Origin: CALINF01 sp039990395
GTDB taxonomy: Bacteria > Pseudomonadota > Gammaproteobacteria > Pseudomonadales > Halieaceae
Assembly: GCA_039990395.1 (NCBI GenBank)
Contig: JBDXFZ010000126.1
Location: forward strand, 171,018-235,017
Direction of reading: 5' to 3'
Length of the DNA stretch: 64,000 nt
Shown here in pieces: positions 37,352 through 45,238 of the stretch. Numbering within the stretch: position 1 is the first letter of the stretch; each line of letters starts with the position of its first letter. The position numbers and the translations under genes were made by a program. The notes beneath the pieces are model-generated. The model worked only from the letters and a program-made list of their open reading frames with translations, made no database searches and was not told the DNA's origin.

Positions 37352-38451
37352 AGCATGTTGCGATCGTAGGCTGCGGCCAACTGGCACGCATGCTCGCGCT
37401 AGCGGGATGGCACATGGGTATTCGCTTCAGCTTTGTCGCTTGTAATAACGAAGGAACCTACTGCGTGGAAGGGCTGGGACCTATCACGCCTTGGGCAGAT
37501 GGCGACAACGTAGAGAACCTCTATGCTGCACTGGGAGAACCAGACGTCGTTACCGTAGAGCGCGAAAGCGTGAGCACAGACTTGTTGCGTGACCTTGCTA
37601 AGCATTGCCCGGTGTACCCCAATCCGGATGCCGTTTCTGTTTGCCAACACCGACTGCGCGAAAAGGCGCTGTTCGATGAGCTCAATATTGCAACTGCTCC
37701 CTACAGAGCGGCCAACCGACTTTCAGATGTTAAGAGCAGTGTCGCAGAGCTTGGCTATCCCGTAGTGATAAAGGCCGCAAGCGATGGTTACGATGGCAAG
37801 GGGCAGTGGCGCGTTGGCACAGACGCCGACCTGGAGCAGCTACCTGCTGACGAAAGCGGAGTCGAATGGCTGATCGAACGGCGTATACCGTTTGATTACG
37901 AGGTCTCATTCATTGGCATTCGCACCAGCACGGGCGATACCGCTTTTTATCCACCCACGAGAAATGTGCACCGCGATGGCATCCTGATCCATTCGAGCGC
38001 ACCCGCTGACACCTTGTCAGAGTCTTTGCTGGATAAGGGAGAAACTTACTTAAGATCCCTTATGGAGTCGATGAACTACGTAGGCGTGCTAGCCGTGGAA
38101 TGCTTCGTTGTAGGTGACCAGCTGCTGGTGAATGAATTGGCGCCACGAGTTCACAATAGCGGTCACTGGACACTGCAGGCCAACGTAGCGTGCCAATTCG
38201 AAAATCACTTGCGCGCTATTCTTGGTTTGTCAGTTGGGAGCACCGAACTCAGTCACTACAGTGGCATTGTCAATATACTGGGTAACCAACCAGACAGCGT
38301 TAAGCTAGAGAATCTACCTGCTCAAGCCAGCTTTCACTGGTATAACAAACCATTCGCGCCAGGGCGAAAGCTCGGTCATTTTGGCGTAAACGCCGACAGC
38401 GGCGAGCTACTCGCGCAGCGGTTAGATATGTTGCAGTCGGTACTCGAATAG
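37348..38451 (+). CDS. purK: 5-(carboxyamino)imidazole ribonucleotide synthase
   Basis: 367-aa ATP-grasp enzyme that makes N5-CAIR from AIR, bicarbonate and ATP for PurE. It begins VAIVGCGQLARMLALAGWHMG, in parts, contains the ATP-grasp lysine segment YPVVIKAASDGYDGKGQW, and the active-site NELAPRVHNSGHWT. Length is normal. Coupled to purE by a 4-bp overlap. The stop TAG is followed at once by GGAGAG and a 33-codon frame leading to a lipoprotein gene. Confidence 0.97.
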   Translation: MKHVAIVGCGQLARMLALAGWHMGIRFSFVACNNEGTYCVEGLGPITPWADGDNVENLYAALGEPDVVTVERESVSTDLLRDLAKHCPVYPNPDAVSVCQHRLREKALFDELNIATAPYRAANRLSDVKSSVAELGYPVVIKAASDGYDGKGQWRVGTDADLEQLPADESGVEWLIERRIPFDYEVSFIGIRTSTGDTAFYPPTRNVHRDGILIHSSAPADTLSESLLDKGETYLRSLMESMNYVGVLAVECFVVGDQLLVNELAPRVHNSGHWTLQANVACQFENHLRAILGLSVGSTELSHYSGIVNILGNQPDSVKLENLPAQASFHWYNKPFAPGRKLGHFGVNADSGELLAQRLDMLQSVLE

Positions 38452-38462
38452 GAGAGAACGGT

Positions 38463-38564
38463 ATGTGGAGCATAGCTTACCTGGAAGACAAGAATACGGC
38501 TGACAGCGCTGTATCTGAGTCGCTCTTGAGTATTGTACCAACGTCCTACCCCCGCGAGGACTGA
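38463..38564 (+). CDS. Possible 33-aa leader peptide after purK
   Basis: ATG 38463 lies 6 bp after a strong GGAGAG that overlaps the purK stop codon. The frame runs 33 codons to a TGA at 38562-38564. It is in the same reading frame as the lipoprotein that follows, and its last codons contain GAGGA (38556-38560), which sits 7 bp before the ATT codon proposed as that gene's start. The peptide (MWSIAYLEDKNTADSAV, then acidic and polar residues) has no signal peptide and no recognised family. It may serve only to couple translation. Confidence 0.35.
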   Translation: MWSIAYLEDKNTADSAVSESLLSIVPTSYPRED

Positions 38565-38567
38565 ATC

Positions 38568-40196
38568 ATTCCAAGCGCGTTAGCCCGGCATAGCCGCCTC
38601 TACTTTTTCTCGATCACGCTACTGCTGATCACAAGCTGCTCTAGCGGTCCGGGCTCAGGCCAAAGGACCGGCGATGATGCGCTTATCGACCTGAGTAACG
38701 GTGTGTGCCCACGCTCAATTGTCTATATTGCAGATAGCAATCGCTGGAGCACCAACCGCTATGGCGAGGCGGCCAGTTACCAGCAGATGCGCAGACACCA
38801 GGAGAGAGAGCTGGCCAACTGCAACGATGCGCTCAAAGAGGGCGAGATCCGCGCCATGCGAGTGCTAGAGAGCCACTGGCTGGATCAGCAAAATCCTACA
38901 GAGCGGGCGGCAGTGTACAAAACGTACGTTGACCATGGTTCAGATTCCGCATTACTAGAACAAGTCAGCGTATCACTCTACACACTGTATATCCGCGGCG
39001 AGCCGGGGCTGGCGCCCGACCCTTCTCAGGCCGTGACTTATCTGGGTTTAGCGGTTGGGTTTGGTAACGATGCGCTACGGTTGAACTACGCCGAACTACT
39101 GTTAGCGCTGCAGCGCCAGGACGAAGCCTTCGAGCAATACACCAGGTTGGCACTGCGCACGATGCAGGAGCAACCCAACCTGTTCACCACGCTGCAGCGG
39201 TGTGATATCAATCTGCAGCTGGGCGCCATGTATCTGCTGGGGCAAGGCACCCAGGAGAATGCCTATTTGGGCGACTACTTCTGGCAGCGCGGCCTTCAAC
39301 TCACCGAAGGCGACGAATTTGGCTCTTGCGTGAAAAACAATTTTACGCACGGCCAGCGGTATACCCTGGAGTCAGCAAGGTATCGGATGGTAAGTCAGCG
39401 CTTGGCGCAGCTATCGTCTGCAGAGCGCTCGCGCATCAGTCGCACACTGCGTCAGGAATACCTCGCGGGCTACCAAACCGTAGCAGCGATTCCCTACACC
39501 TCGCGTCCAGTCTCGGCTCTGGGGTTACAAACGCATCCGGGGGCGGCTCGCTCATCAGGCGCAAAAGTCGCTAGCGGGCAACGCACTAGCACAGGCTGGC
39601 CGCGCTGGCTGCCGCTGAGCGCTTCTGTATGCCAACTGAATCCGGCGGGACCCGGGCGTTCCTGGAGTGAAGTATTCAAGTTCACCGGTGATAGCGTATG
39701 GACGCTGTACTCCTCATCGGATGGCAATAAGCAGCAAGGCTCTGCTGTAGCTATCTCTCCGCGCGCATTGATTACCAACTGCCACATGATCCTGGACCCC
39801 CAGCGGGTGGAACTGCGCAGCTCCCGCGGCAAAATGAGCGCCAAGGTTATCGCAGCAGACCTCGATGGCGATCGCTGCCTGTTACAGTCGTCTGCTACGC
39901 TCAGCGGCTATATCAACTATTCACGCGACCACCAGAATCTGGATATCGGCGAGGAGGTGGCAGCCATCGGCAGCCCGAAAGGATTGAGCAACACCCTGTC
40001 TCGTGGCATTGTTGCGGGACAACGAACAAGAAAAGGGCAGGCATTGATCCAGACAGATGCAGCCCTCTCAAGCGGCTCGTCGGGCGGCGGTTTATTTGAT
40101 CAGGCCGGTAATCTGGTGGGCATCACCACCTTCGGCATAGAGGAAGGCAATCAGTTGAACTTTGCTATCGCTGTTTCCGAATTCTGTAAGCCGTGA
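38568..40196 (+). CDS. Trypsin-like serine protease lipoprotein with N-terminal repeat region, non-standard start
   Basis: From the proposed ATT start this is 542 aa. Residues 1-24 form a lipoprotein signal (LYFFSITLLLITS-C, Cys24). There is no ATG, GTG or TTG between the preceding in-frame TGA and this signal. The first standard start is GTG 38703, which would delete it. Residues about 100-260 are helical and resemble Sel1/TPR repeats (ALLEQVSVSLYTLY, AVTYLGLAVGFGNDAL). The C-terminal chymotrypsin-fold protease has His406 in ITNCHMI, an Asp in DLDGDRCLL (about 433-435) and Ser505 in SSGSSGGGLFD. It probably acts at the cell envelope; substrate unknown. The protein family is clear; the start is the uncertain part. 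Confidence 0.8.
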   Translation: MPSALARHSRLYFFSITLLLITSCSSGPGSGQRTGDDALIDLSNGVCPRSIVYIADSNRWSTNRYGEAASYQQMRRHQERELANCNDALKEGEIRAMRVLESHWLDQQNPTERAAVYKTYVDHGSDSALLEQVSVSLYTLYIRGEPGLAPDPSQAVTYLGLAVGFGNDALRLNYAELLLALQRQDEAFEQYTRLALRTMQEQPNLFTTLQRCDINLQLGAMYLLGQGTQENAYLGDYFWQRGLQLTEGDEFGSCVKNNFTHGQRYTLESARYRMVSQRLAQLSSAERSRISRTLRQEYLAGYQTVAAIPYTSRPVSALGLQTHPGAARSSGAKVASGQRTSTGWPRWLPLSASVCQLNPAGPGRSWSEVFKFTGDSVWTLYSSSDGNKQQGSAVAISPRALITNCHMILDPQRVELRSSRGKMSAKVIAADLDGDRCLLQSSATLSGYINYSRDHQNLDIGEEVAAIGSPKGLSNTLSRGIVAGQRTRKGQALIQTDAALSSGSSGGGLFDQAGNLVGITTFGIEEGNQLNFAIAVSEFCKP

Positions 40197-40306
40197 TCTG
40201 GCGCCAAAACATCGCTCAAGAGCACTCCAGTGCTACCGAAATTTGCTTCTCGCACCTTAACCCGGTTCAGACGCACCCTAGATACCACCGATAAAAGGAG
40301 AGAAAC

Positions 40307-40621
40307 ATGTCAGATATACCCGCGTTCGTCCTTGCCAACTTTCTTATTCACGATGCAGACACCTATCGAGTCTATGAGAAAGGCTTTTTCCCGCTCCTCA
40401 AAAAGCACGGAGGCCAATTCATTACCCTGGATGACAACACCCACACGCTCGAGGGCAACCAACCCATCGAGGGTCGCATGGTAATGCTTCAGTTCCCTAG
40501 TGAGCAGGCAGCCAAAGATTGGTATAACGATCTCGACTATCAGGCGTTATCTGAGCATCGTCGGGCGGGAACAGAACTCAAGTGTCTCACGATCGTACAC
40601 GGCATGCCGCCACGCGGCTGA
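40307..40621 (+). CDS. DUF1330 family protein
   Basis: 104-aa dimeric ferredoxin-like fold protein of the DUF1330 family. Features are ANFLIHDADTYRVYEKGFFPLL, in parts, KKHGGQFITLDD, and FPSEQAAKDWYND, all typical. ATG 40307 follows AAAGGAGAGAAAC. The family has no firmly known reaction. It is followed after 28 bp by an alpha/beta hydrolase, and the two are probably one operon. Confidence 0.93.
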   Translation: MSDIPAFVLANFLIHDADTYRVYEKGFFPLLKKHGGQFITLDDNTHTLEGNQPIEGRMVMLQFPSEQAAKDWYNDLDYQALSEHRRAGTELKCLTIVHGMPPRG

Positions 40622-40649
40622 TCAACAATTCAAGGAGCAACTTTCTTTC

Positions 40650-41558
40650 ATGTCAGAACAGTATGTAAAAGCAAACGGCGTCAGGCTTGCCTACGACAGC
40701 TTCGGCGACAAAGGCAATCCGCCTCTGATTCTAATTATGGGACTTGGCACCCAGATGATCGCGTGGCCGGATGAGCTCTGCACTGGACTCGCCCAGCAGG
40801 GTTTCTATGTAGTGCGTTTTGATAATCGCGACATAGGTCTGTCAGAGAAAATGGAGAATGCTCATATTCCCAAGGCCTCTCGCCTGATGCTGCTATCAAA
40901 ACTACGACTACCCATGCGCGTACCTTACACGCTAAATGATATGGCGCGGGACGTAATCGGCCTGATGGACAGTTTAGGGCTGAGCCGGGCACACATCGTC
41001 GGTGCATCCATGGGAGGAATGATCGGACAGATCGTCGCTGCGCTTTTTCCAGATCGAATCCTGTCGTTTACCTCCATTATGTCCAGTAGCGGCGATCGCA
41101 ACTTACCCGGCGCGCGCCAGGATATTGTGATGGACATGGCCAAGCGTGCTATGGGGATGGAAACTGTGACTATGGAAGGCACTATCGCATTGTGGCGCAA
41201 GATAGGCAGCCCAGACTACCAGCCCAGCGATGAGGAACTTGCTGCACGCATTACCCGCAGCCTGGAGCGCAGTAATTATCCCGAGGGCTATTCACGCCAC
41301 CTCGCGGCGATCATTGCCAACGGCAGCCGGGTGGAATTGTTGAAAAAGATTACTGCACCTACTCTGGTTATTCATGGCAAGGACGACGCGCTGGTACCCG
41401 TAGAATGTGGCATTGATACAGCCAAGCACATACGGGGTAGTACGCTGGAGGTGATTGTTGGCATGGGACATGACCTGCCGGTTGAACTGGTACCCACTTT
41501 TGTAAAACTGATATCGGAACATGCATTGGCAGCACAGCAGCGTGTGACCGCTGCTTAG
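40650..41558 (+). CDS. Alpha/beta hydrolase
   Basis: 302-aa alpha/beta hydrolase. The oxyanion region LILIMGLGTQMIAWP precedes the nucleophile elbow VGASMGGMIGQ (Ser). Asp lies in HGKDDALVPVE, and the base His in VGMGHDLP. ATG 40650 follows CAAGGAG and aligns with the family start (MSEQYVKANGVRLAYDSFG); a longer upstream frame overlaps the DUF1330 gene and is not conserved. Serine esterase, lactonase or C-C hydrolase activity is possible. Closely related proteins include aclacinomycin methylesterase-like and 3-oxoadipate enol-lactonase-like enzymes. Confidence 0.92.
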   Translation: MSEQYVKANGVRLAYDSFGDKGNPPLILIMGLGTQMIAWPDELCTGLAQQGFYVVRFDNRDIGLSEKMENAHIPKASRLMLLSKLRLPMRVPYTLNDMARDVIGLMDSLGLSRAHIVGASMGGMIGQIVAALFPDRILSFTSIMSSSGDRNLPGARQDIVMDMAKRAMGMETVTMEGTIALWRKIGSPDYQPSDEELAARITRSLERSNYPEGYSRHLAAIIANGSRVELLKKITAPTLVIHGKDDALVPVECGIDTAKHIRGSTLEVIVGMGHDLPVELVPTFVKLISEHALAAQQRVTAA

Positions 41559-41580
41559 TTCAAAGAGTTGGTGTTGGCAT

Positions 41581-43080
41581 CTAGTTAGCGTTGAGCATTG
41601 ACCGGCCAGGTGTGACGCCGGTCAAATCTCCGCCTTCTACAACCACCTCTCCGCCTACGATAATGTAGTCCCAACCGGTGGCCTCTCGATAGGGATCGGT
41701 ATAGCGCGCATTGTCTTGCAGGTTCTCCAACGCGAATACCAGTAGATCCGCATCCGCCCCCACCTGCACACGACCCTTCAGCTTGAAAGCCGGCGCAAAA
41801 GATGCGAGGCGGCGAGCAGGATAGTAACTGGCTCTGGCTATCGCATCAGACAACTCCAGCACCCCCTCATCACGTACAAAGTGCGCCAGTAATCGAGTAA
41901 AGCTACCTGCGCCATTAGGCGCAGACTTAACTTCAAAACGTAATGACGGCATGGCATCAGTAGCGACCATCATGCCTGGATACCGTAGTGCTCGGCGCAA
42001 CCATTCTTCTTTCATGTAGTGATGGATAACACTACTGTCGGGGCGCTCCTTTCGCGTACGCTCCCAGCTCTCACGCGTGAAATACTCGCCCGTTTCACTC
42101 CACTGCACATCTTCATAGGTAATACCGAAGATAGTCTGCCAATCCCGATCAAAAACAGCAGCCATTATCGATGTGGAGCCCGCCGTATAGGGGTAAATCT
42201 CCGCCGTTACATTGGCACCACGCTCGTTAGCTTCATCGATTGCGACCAACCAGGCATCGATCTCCCCCATGGCGTTGGCATTAATGTGACAGATGTGGAG
42301 TTTGGAACCCGTAGCGATGGCTAGCTGCAGCATATCGTGCAGTGGCTGGATATCACCATTCACGCCACGGCGGATATGAGCCCAGACTACCGAATCGTTG
42401 GCACCGGCCACGTCAAAGATCATGCGCAACTCTTCATCGCTCACCGCGTCTGACATATAGTCCAGCAGCAGTCCAATCCCCAGGCCTCCCTGATTCAACC
42501 CCTGCTGAATCAATTTACGCATTGTCGCTATCTGCGCCGATGTGGCACGCTGTGTAAACGCTGCTCCCGGCACCATCTGTCCGGTCTTGGACAATAGGTA
42601 GGGCTGGTCTTTACCTTCAATAACTTTAATGCGGATCGCATAATGGCCTACAGATGCACCGTAGTTGGCATGCGCCTGATCGCGAATAAATTCACCGTAG
42701 AACGACAGCGGAAAAGCGCCTGCCTCAAGATCCAGAGCCGTGGTAACACCATCTTTCACCTGCAGCGTTTCTCCGTAGGGAAAAGGTGTATGCGTATGCA
42801 GATCGATGAATCCCGGCGCTACGATGCGTCTATTCGCATCAATAACACGCTCGCCAGATAGAGGCTGTTCGCTCAGCGCTGCTATCGTGCCATTCGTCAC
42901 ACCCACATTGAGCACTTTGTCGGTACCCGAGGCGGGGTCAATAACGCGGCCACCCTGTATCACCAGGTCGTAGTCTGCTCTTGCAGCACACATTCCCACC
43001 AGCAGAATCAAGACTAGACACGCTCTTAAACCAGTCACTGCAAAGGGTCGACGGTGGGCAGGTATCAGATGAAAATTCAT
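41581..43080 (-). CDS. Exported amidohydrolase, D-aminoacylase-like
   Basis: 499-aa amidohydrolase-superfamily enzyme with a signal peptide (RACLVLILLVGMCAARA, cleaved before DYDLV). The strand YDLVIQGGRVIDPASG and the metal motif GFIDLHTHTPFPYG are typical of N-acyl-D-amino acid deacylases and dihydroorotase-like enzymes. A metal or catalytic Asp is in the late DAMPSLRF region, and the fold ends with ADADLLVF. ATG 43080 is preferred over an upstream TTG because it gives a normal signal peptide. Likely a periplasmic deacylase or peptidase. Divergent from the iron alcohol dehydrogenase gene across only 59 bp. Confidence 0.87.
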   Translation of the reverse strand: MNFHLIPAHRRPFAVTGLRACLVLILLVGMCAARADYDLVIQGGRVIDPASGTDKVLNVGVTNGTIAALSEQPLSGERVIDANRRIVAPGFIDLHTHTPFPYGETLQVKDGVTTALDLEAGAFPLSFYGEFIRDQAHANYGASVGHYAIRIKVIEGKDQPYLLSKTGQMVPGAAFTQRATSAQIATMRKLIQQGLNQGGLGIGLLLDYMSDAVSDEELRMIFDVAGANDSVVWAHIRRGVNGDIQPLHDMLQLAIATGSKLHICHINANAMGEIDAWLVAIDEANERGANVTAEIYPYTAGSTSIMAAVFDRDWQTIFGITYEDVQWSETGEYFTRESWERTRKERPDSSVIHHYMKEEWLRRALRYPGMMVATDAMPSLRFEVKSAPNGAGSFTRLLAHFVRDEGVLELSDAIARASYYPARRLASFAPAFKLKGRVQVGADADLLVFALENLQDNARYTDPYREATGWDYIIVGGEVVVEGGDLTGVTPGRSMLNAN

Positions 43081-43139
43081 GTATGCTCTGTCTGTCAAAA
43101 TAATCAATCCACAGTAAAGCAGATAAGAAGGAAAAAGCT

Positions 43140-44345
43140 ATGCCGGCGTTTCACCAGGAACTGATCTATCGCGCCAAGCTCTCGTTGAAGGGACGCGTCT
43201 TTGCCAAGCCTCAGCCAAAGCCGCTGCTGTTCTCCGGACCGGGTTCCAGCAAATCCCTGTGTAAAACGATCGCGGAATTCGGCTTACGAAATATCCTGGT
43301 CGTGACAGACAAGCCACTGGTGGAGCTGGGTATTCCGGCGGGCACTATCGAAGCGCTCAACGCGCTGGGTGTCTCCACCACCGTTTACGATGGCGTTGAA
43401 CCCGATCCAACGAAACAGGTTGTCGATGCCGGGATAGCATTACTCAAGCAATCTGGCTGCGACAGTGTACTGGCGTTTGGCGGAGGCTCTTCTATTGATG
43501 CCGCCAAGGTTATAGCGTTGGGGGCAGCCAATAATTGCAGCGCAGAAGACTGCATGGGGTTCAAACAATGCGATCTACCTAGCCTGCCATTTTTTGCCAT
43601 CCCCACTACCGCCGGTACTGGCTCTGAAGGCACCTTTATTGCCGTTATTTCGGACAATGAAACACACTCAAAGGGCGGCGTTGTTGATCCGTGCCTAATA
43701 CCCCGAGCTGCGGCACTCGACCCGGTACTAATGACCGGATTGCCTCCGCACATTACGGCCGCCACGGGAATGGATGCACTCACCCATGCGATTGAATCTT
43801 ACATCGGCAACTGGGGTACACCCGAAACACGCTTCTATGGCCTGGCTGCGATCAACCTCATATTCAACCATCTCGCGGAGGCCTGTCAGAACGGTGACAA
43901 CCTGGAAGCCCGCGAGGCCATGTCACAGGCGTCTTACTATGGCGGCTTGGCTATCACCAACGCTATGGTGGGTTACGTGCATGCGGTGTCACACAACCTG
44001 GGTGGCAAGTATGGCCTGCCCCACGGGCTGGGCAATGCAATCGTGCTACCCCACATTATGGCACTCATGAAAGACGCGGCTTGTACCCCTTTGTCTGAGA
44101 TTGCTGTGCACGTGGGGCTGGGCAGCAAGGGAGAGCCGCAGGCAGTGCTGGCTCAGAAGCTAATCGACCGTGTTGTAGCGCTCAACGAAGAAATCGGTAT
44201 ACCCACTGACACAGATGTGATCAAAAGCGAAGACATTGAGGAGCTGGCCGACGTAATACTTGCAGAAGGTTCAGGCTACCCTACTCCGCGCTTCCTGGAG
44301 CGCGATGAATGCGTGAACCTGCTTAAGAGTATTCAGGCAGCCTAA
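43140..44345 (+). CDS. Iron-containing alcohol dehydrogenase
   Basis: 401-aa group III alcohol dehydrogenase. The NAD site is in LAFGGGSSIDAAKV and FFAIPTTAGTGSEGTFIAV, in parts. The metal ligands come from the TGMDALTHAIESY region and the HAVSHNLGGKYGLPHGLGNAI stretch, in parts, with three His residues. ATG 43140 follows AGAAGGAAAAAG. It interconverts an alcohol and aldehyde or ketone; the substrate is unknown. Convergent with the thioredoxin-like gene. Confidence 0.94.
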   Translation: MPAFHQELIYRAKLSLKGRVFAKPQPKPLLFSGPGSSKSLCKTIAEFGLRNILVVTDKPLVELGIPAGTIEALNALGVSTTVYDGVEPDPTKQVVDAGIALLKQSGCDSVLAFGGGSSIDAAKVIALGAANNCSAEDCMGFKQCDLPSLPFFAIPTTAGTGSEGTFIAVISDNETHSKGGVVDPCLIPRAAALDPVLMTGLPPHITAATGMDALTHAIESYIGNWGTPETRFYGLAAINLIFNHLAEACQNGDNLEAREAMSQASYYGGLAITNAMVGYVHAVSHNLGGKYGLPHGLGNAIVLPHIMALMKDAACTPLSEIAVHVGLGSKGEPQAVLAQKLIDRVVALNEEIGIPTDTDVIKSEDIEELADVILAEGSGYPTPRFLERDECVNLLKSIQAA

Positions 44346-44361
44346 AGACAGAAGGCTGTCT
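44346..44361. terminator. Short hairpin between convergent genes
   Basis: AGACAG and CTGTCT pair around AAGG right after the alcohol dehydrogenase stop codon. There is no T-run on either side, so it is at best a weak terminator. Confidence 0.25.
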
Positions 44362-44378
44362 GTAACCGCCCCATTGAG

Positions 44379-45188
44379 TCACTCGGCATCGTCAGTAAAA
44401 AGTGAGTACGCAGGATACTCAAGTACGATGGGGTTTGCGCCGGCAGCATCCTGAGATCGAGCCTCGGCCCTCAGTGCGGCTAAATCGTCAGGCATGCGCC
44501 CGCGCACCGCTCCCAGGTTTTTCCACTGATCAATAAACAGCTGCGGGGGATTATGCACGTCTGAGGCGGCCATCACCTGCCCGGTGGCAACAAAGGCGCC
44601 GGTAATGCGCTCGCCCTGCTCTCTTTCGAAACTGTCTATCTGCGACAAAGCATCGACCAACGCTGGGGATAACGCAGGCTCAGATATGTTCTCAGGCTCG
44701 GCAGGAAAGTCGCTGAAGTACGCCAGAGTTTCTTCTGCCGAGCGCGTCTCGGAACTGCGCCAGTAGGACAACGTAGCGTCATTGAGCACTTGTCCGGTTG
44801 CAGGCTCGACAACGATCACTGTCGGCGTGCCGTACAAAACCGGAATATCAAACAAACCCAGCAATGGTTGCAACGTATCGAAAAAGCCAACGTTAACCTT
44901 AAAGACGTGATAGCGCGGAGACAGCTGTGAAGCAATCTCATTCTGCTCAAGCTTGTCACTGAAATCCCGACTGTCGTGGCACCAGTTGGCACCCAGCACG
45001 ACCATCAACAATTGTTGTTGCTTCACCGCTGCTGCTTTGGCTTCCTCAAACTGGCTCGCTACCTCCGCCGCCGGCACAGGCTTGGGAAAATTGTCGTAGT
45101 CATCCGCTGCCTGAACAGCCAAAGCCGACATCAACAGGCTACTGAGCAGCAAAACGGCGCGGCCTATCCCTGGTAGCGCTCTGCACAT
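44379..45188 (-). CDS. Exported thioredoxin-fold protein with single active-site Cys
   Basis: About 270 aa from ATG 45188, which gives a normal signal peptide (MCRALPGIGRAVLLLSSLLM, then SALAVQA). A GTG at 45239 overlapping the fadH stop by one base (TAGTG) is an alternative that adds 17 residues. The thioredoxin-like core carries VVLGANWCHDSRDFSDKL. The usual WCxxC-type pair is reduced to one Cys, the second position being Ser. A cis-Pro region follows (YGTPTVIVVEP). A monothiol protein cannot act as a standard disulfide oxidoreductase, so thiol-ligand binding or a structural role is possible. It follows fadH in the same transcript. Confidence 0.8.
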   Translation of the reverse strand: MCRALPGIGRAVLLLSSLLMSALAVQAADDYDNFPKPVPAAEVASQFEEAKAAAVKQQQLLMVVLGANWCHDSRDFSDKLEQNEIASQLSPRYHVFKVNVGFFDTLQPLLGLFDIPVLYGTPTVIVVEPATGQVLNDATLSYWRSSETRSAEETLAYFSDFPAEPENISEPALSPALVDALSQIDSFEREQGERITGAFVATGQVMAASDVHNPPQLFIDQWKNLGAVRGRMPDDLAALRAEARSQDAAGANPIVLEYPAYSLFTDDAE

Positions 45189-45238
45189 CCTTGCAGGGTT
45201 CCTGCTATTTGCGGCTGACCGAAACTCGATAACGCGCA

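Noticed and set aside
38562..38564. TGA between the leader ORF and the lipoprotein as a selenocysteine codon
   Set aside because: No SECIS-like hairpin was seen directly after it, and a signal peptide would not be expected 45 residues into a protein.
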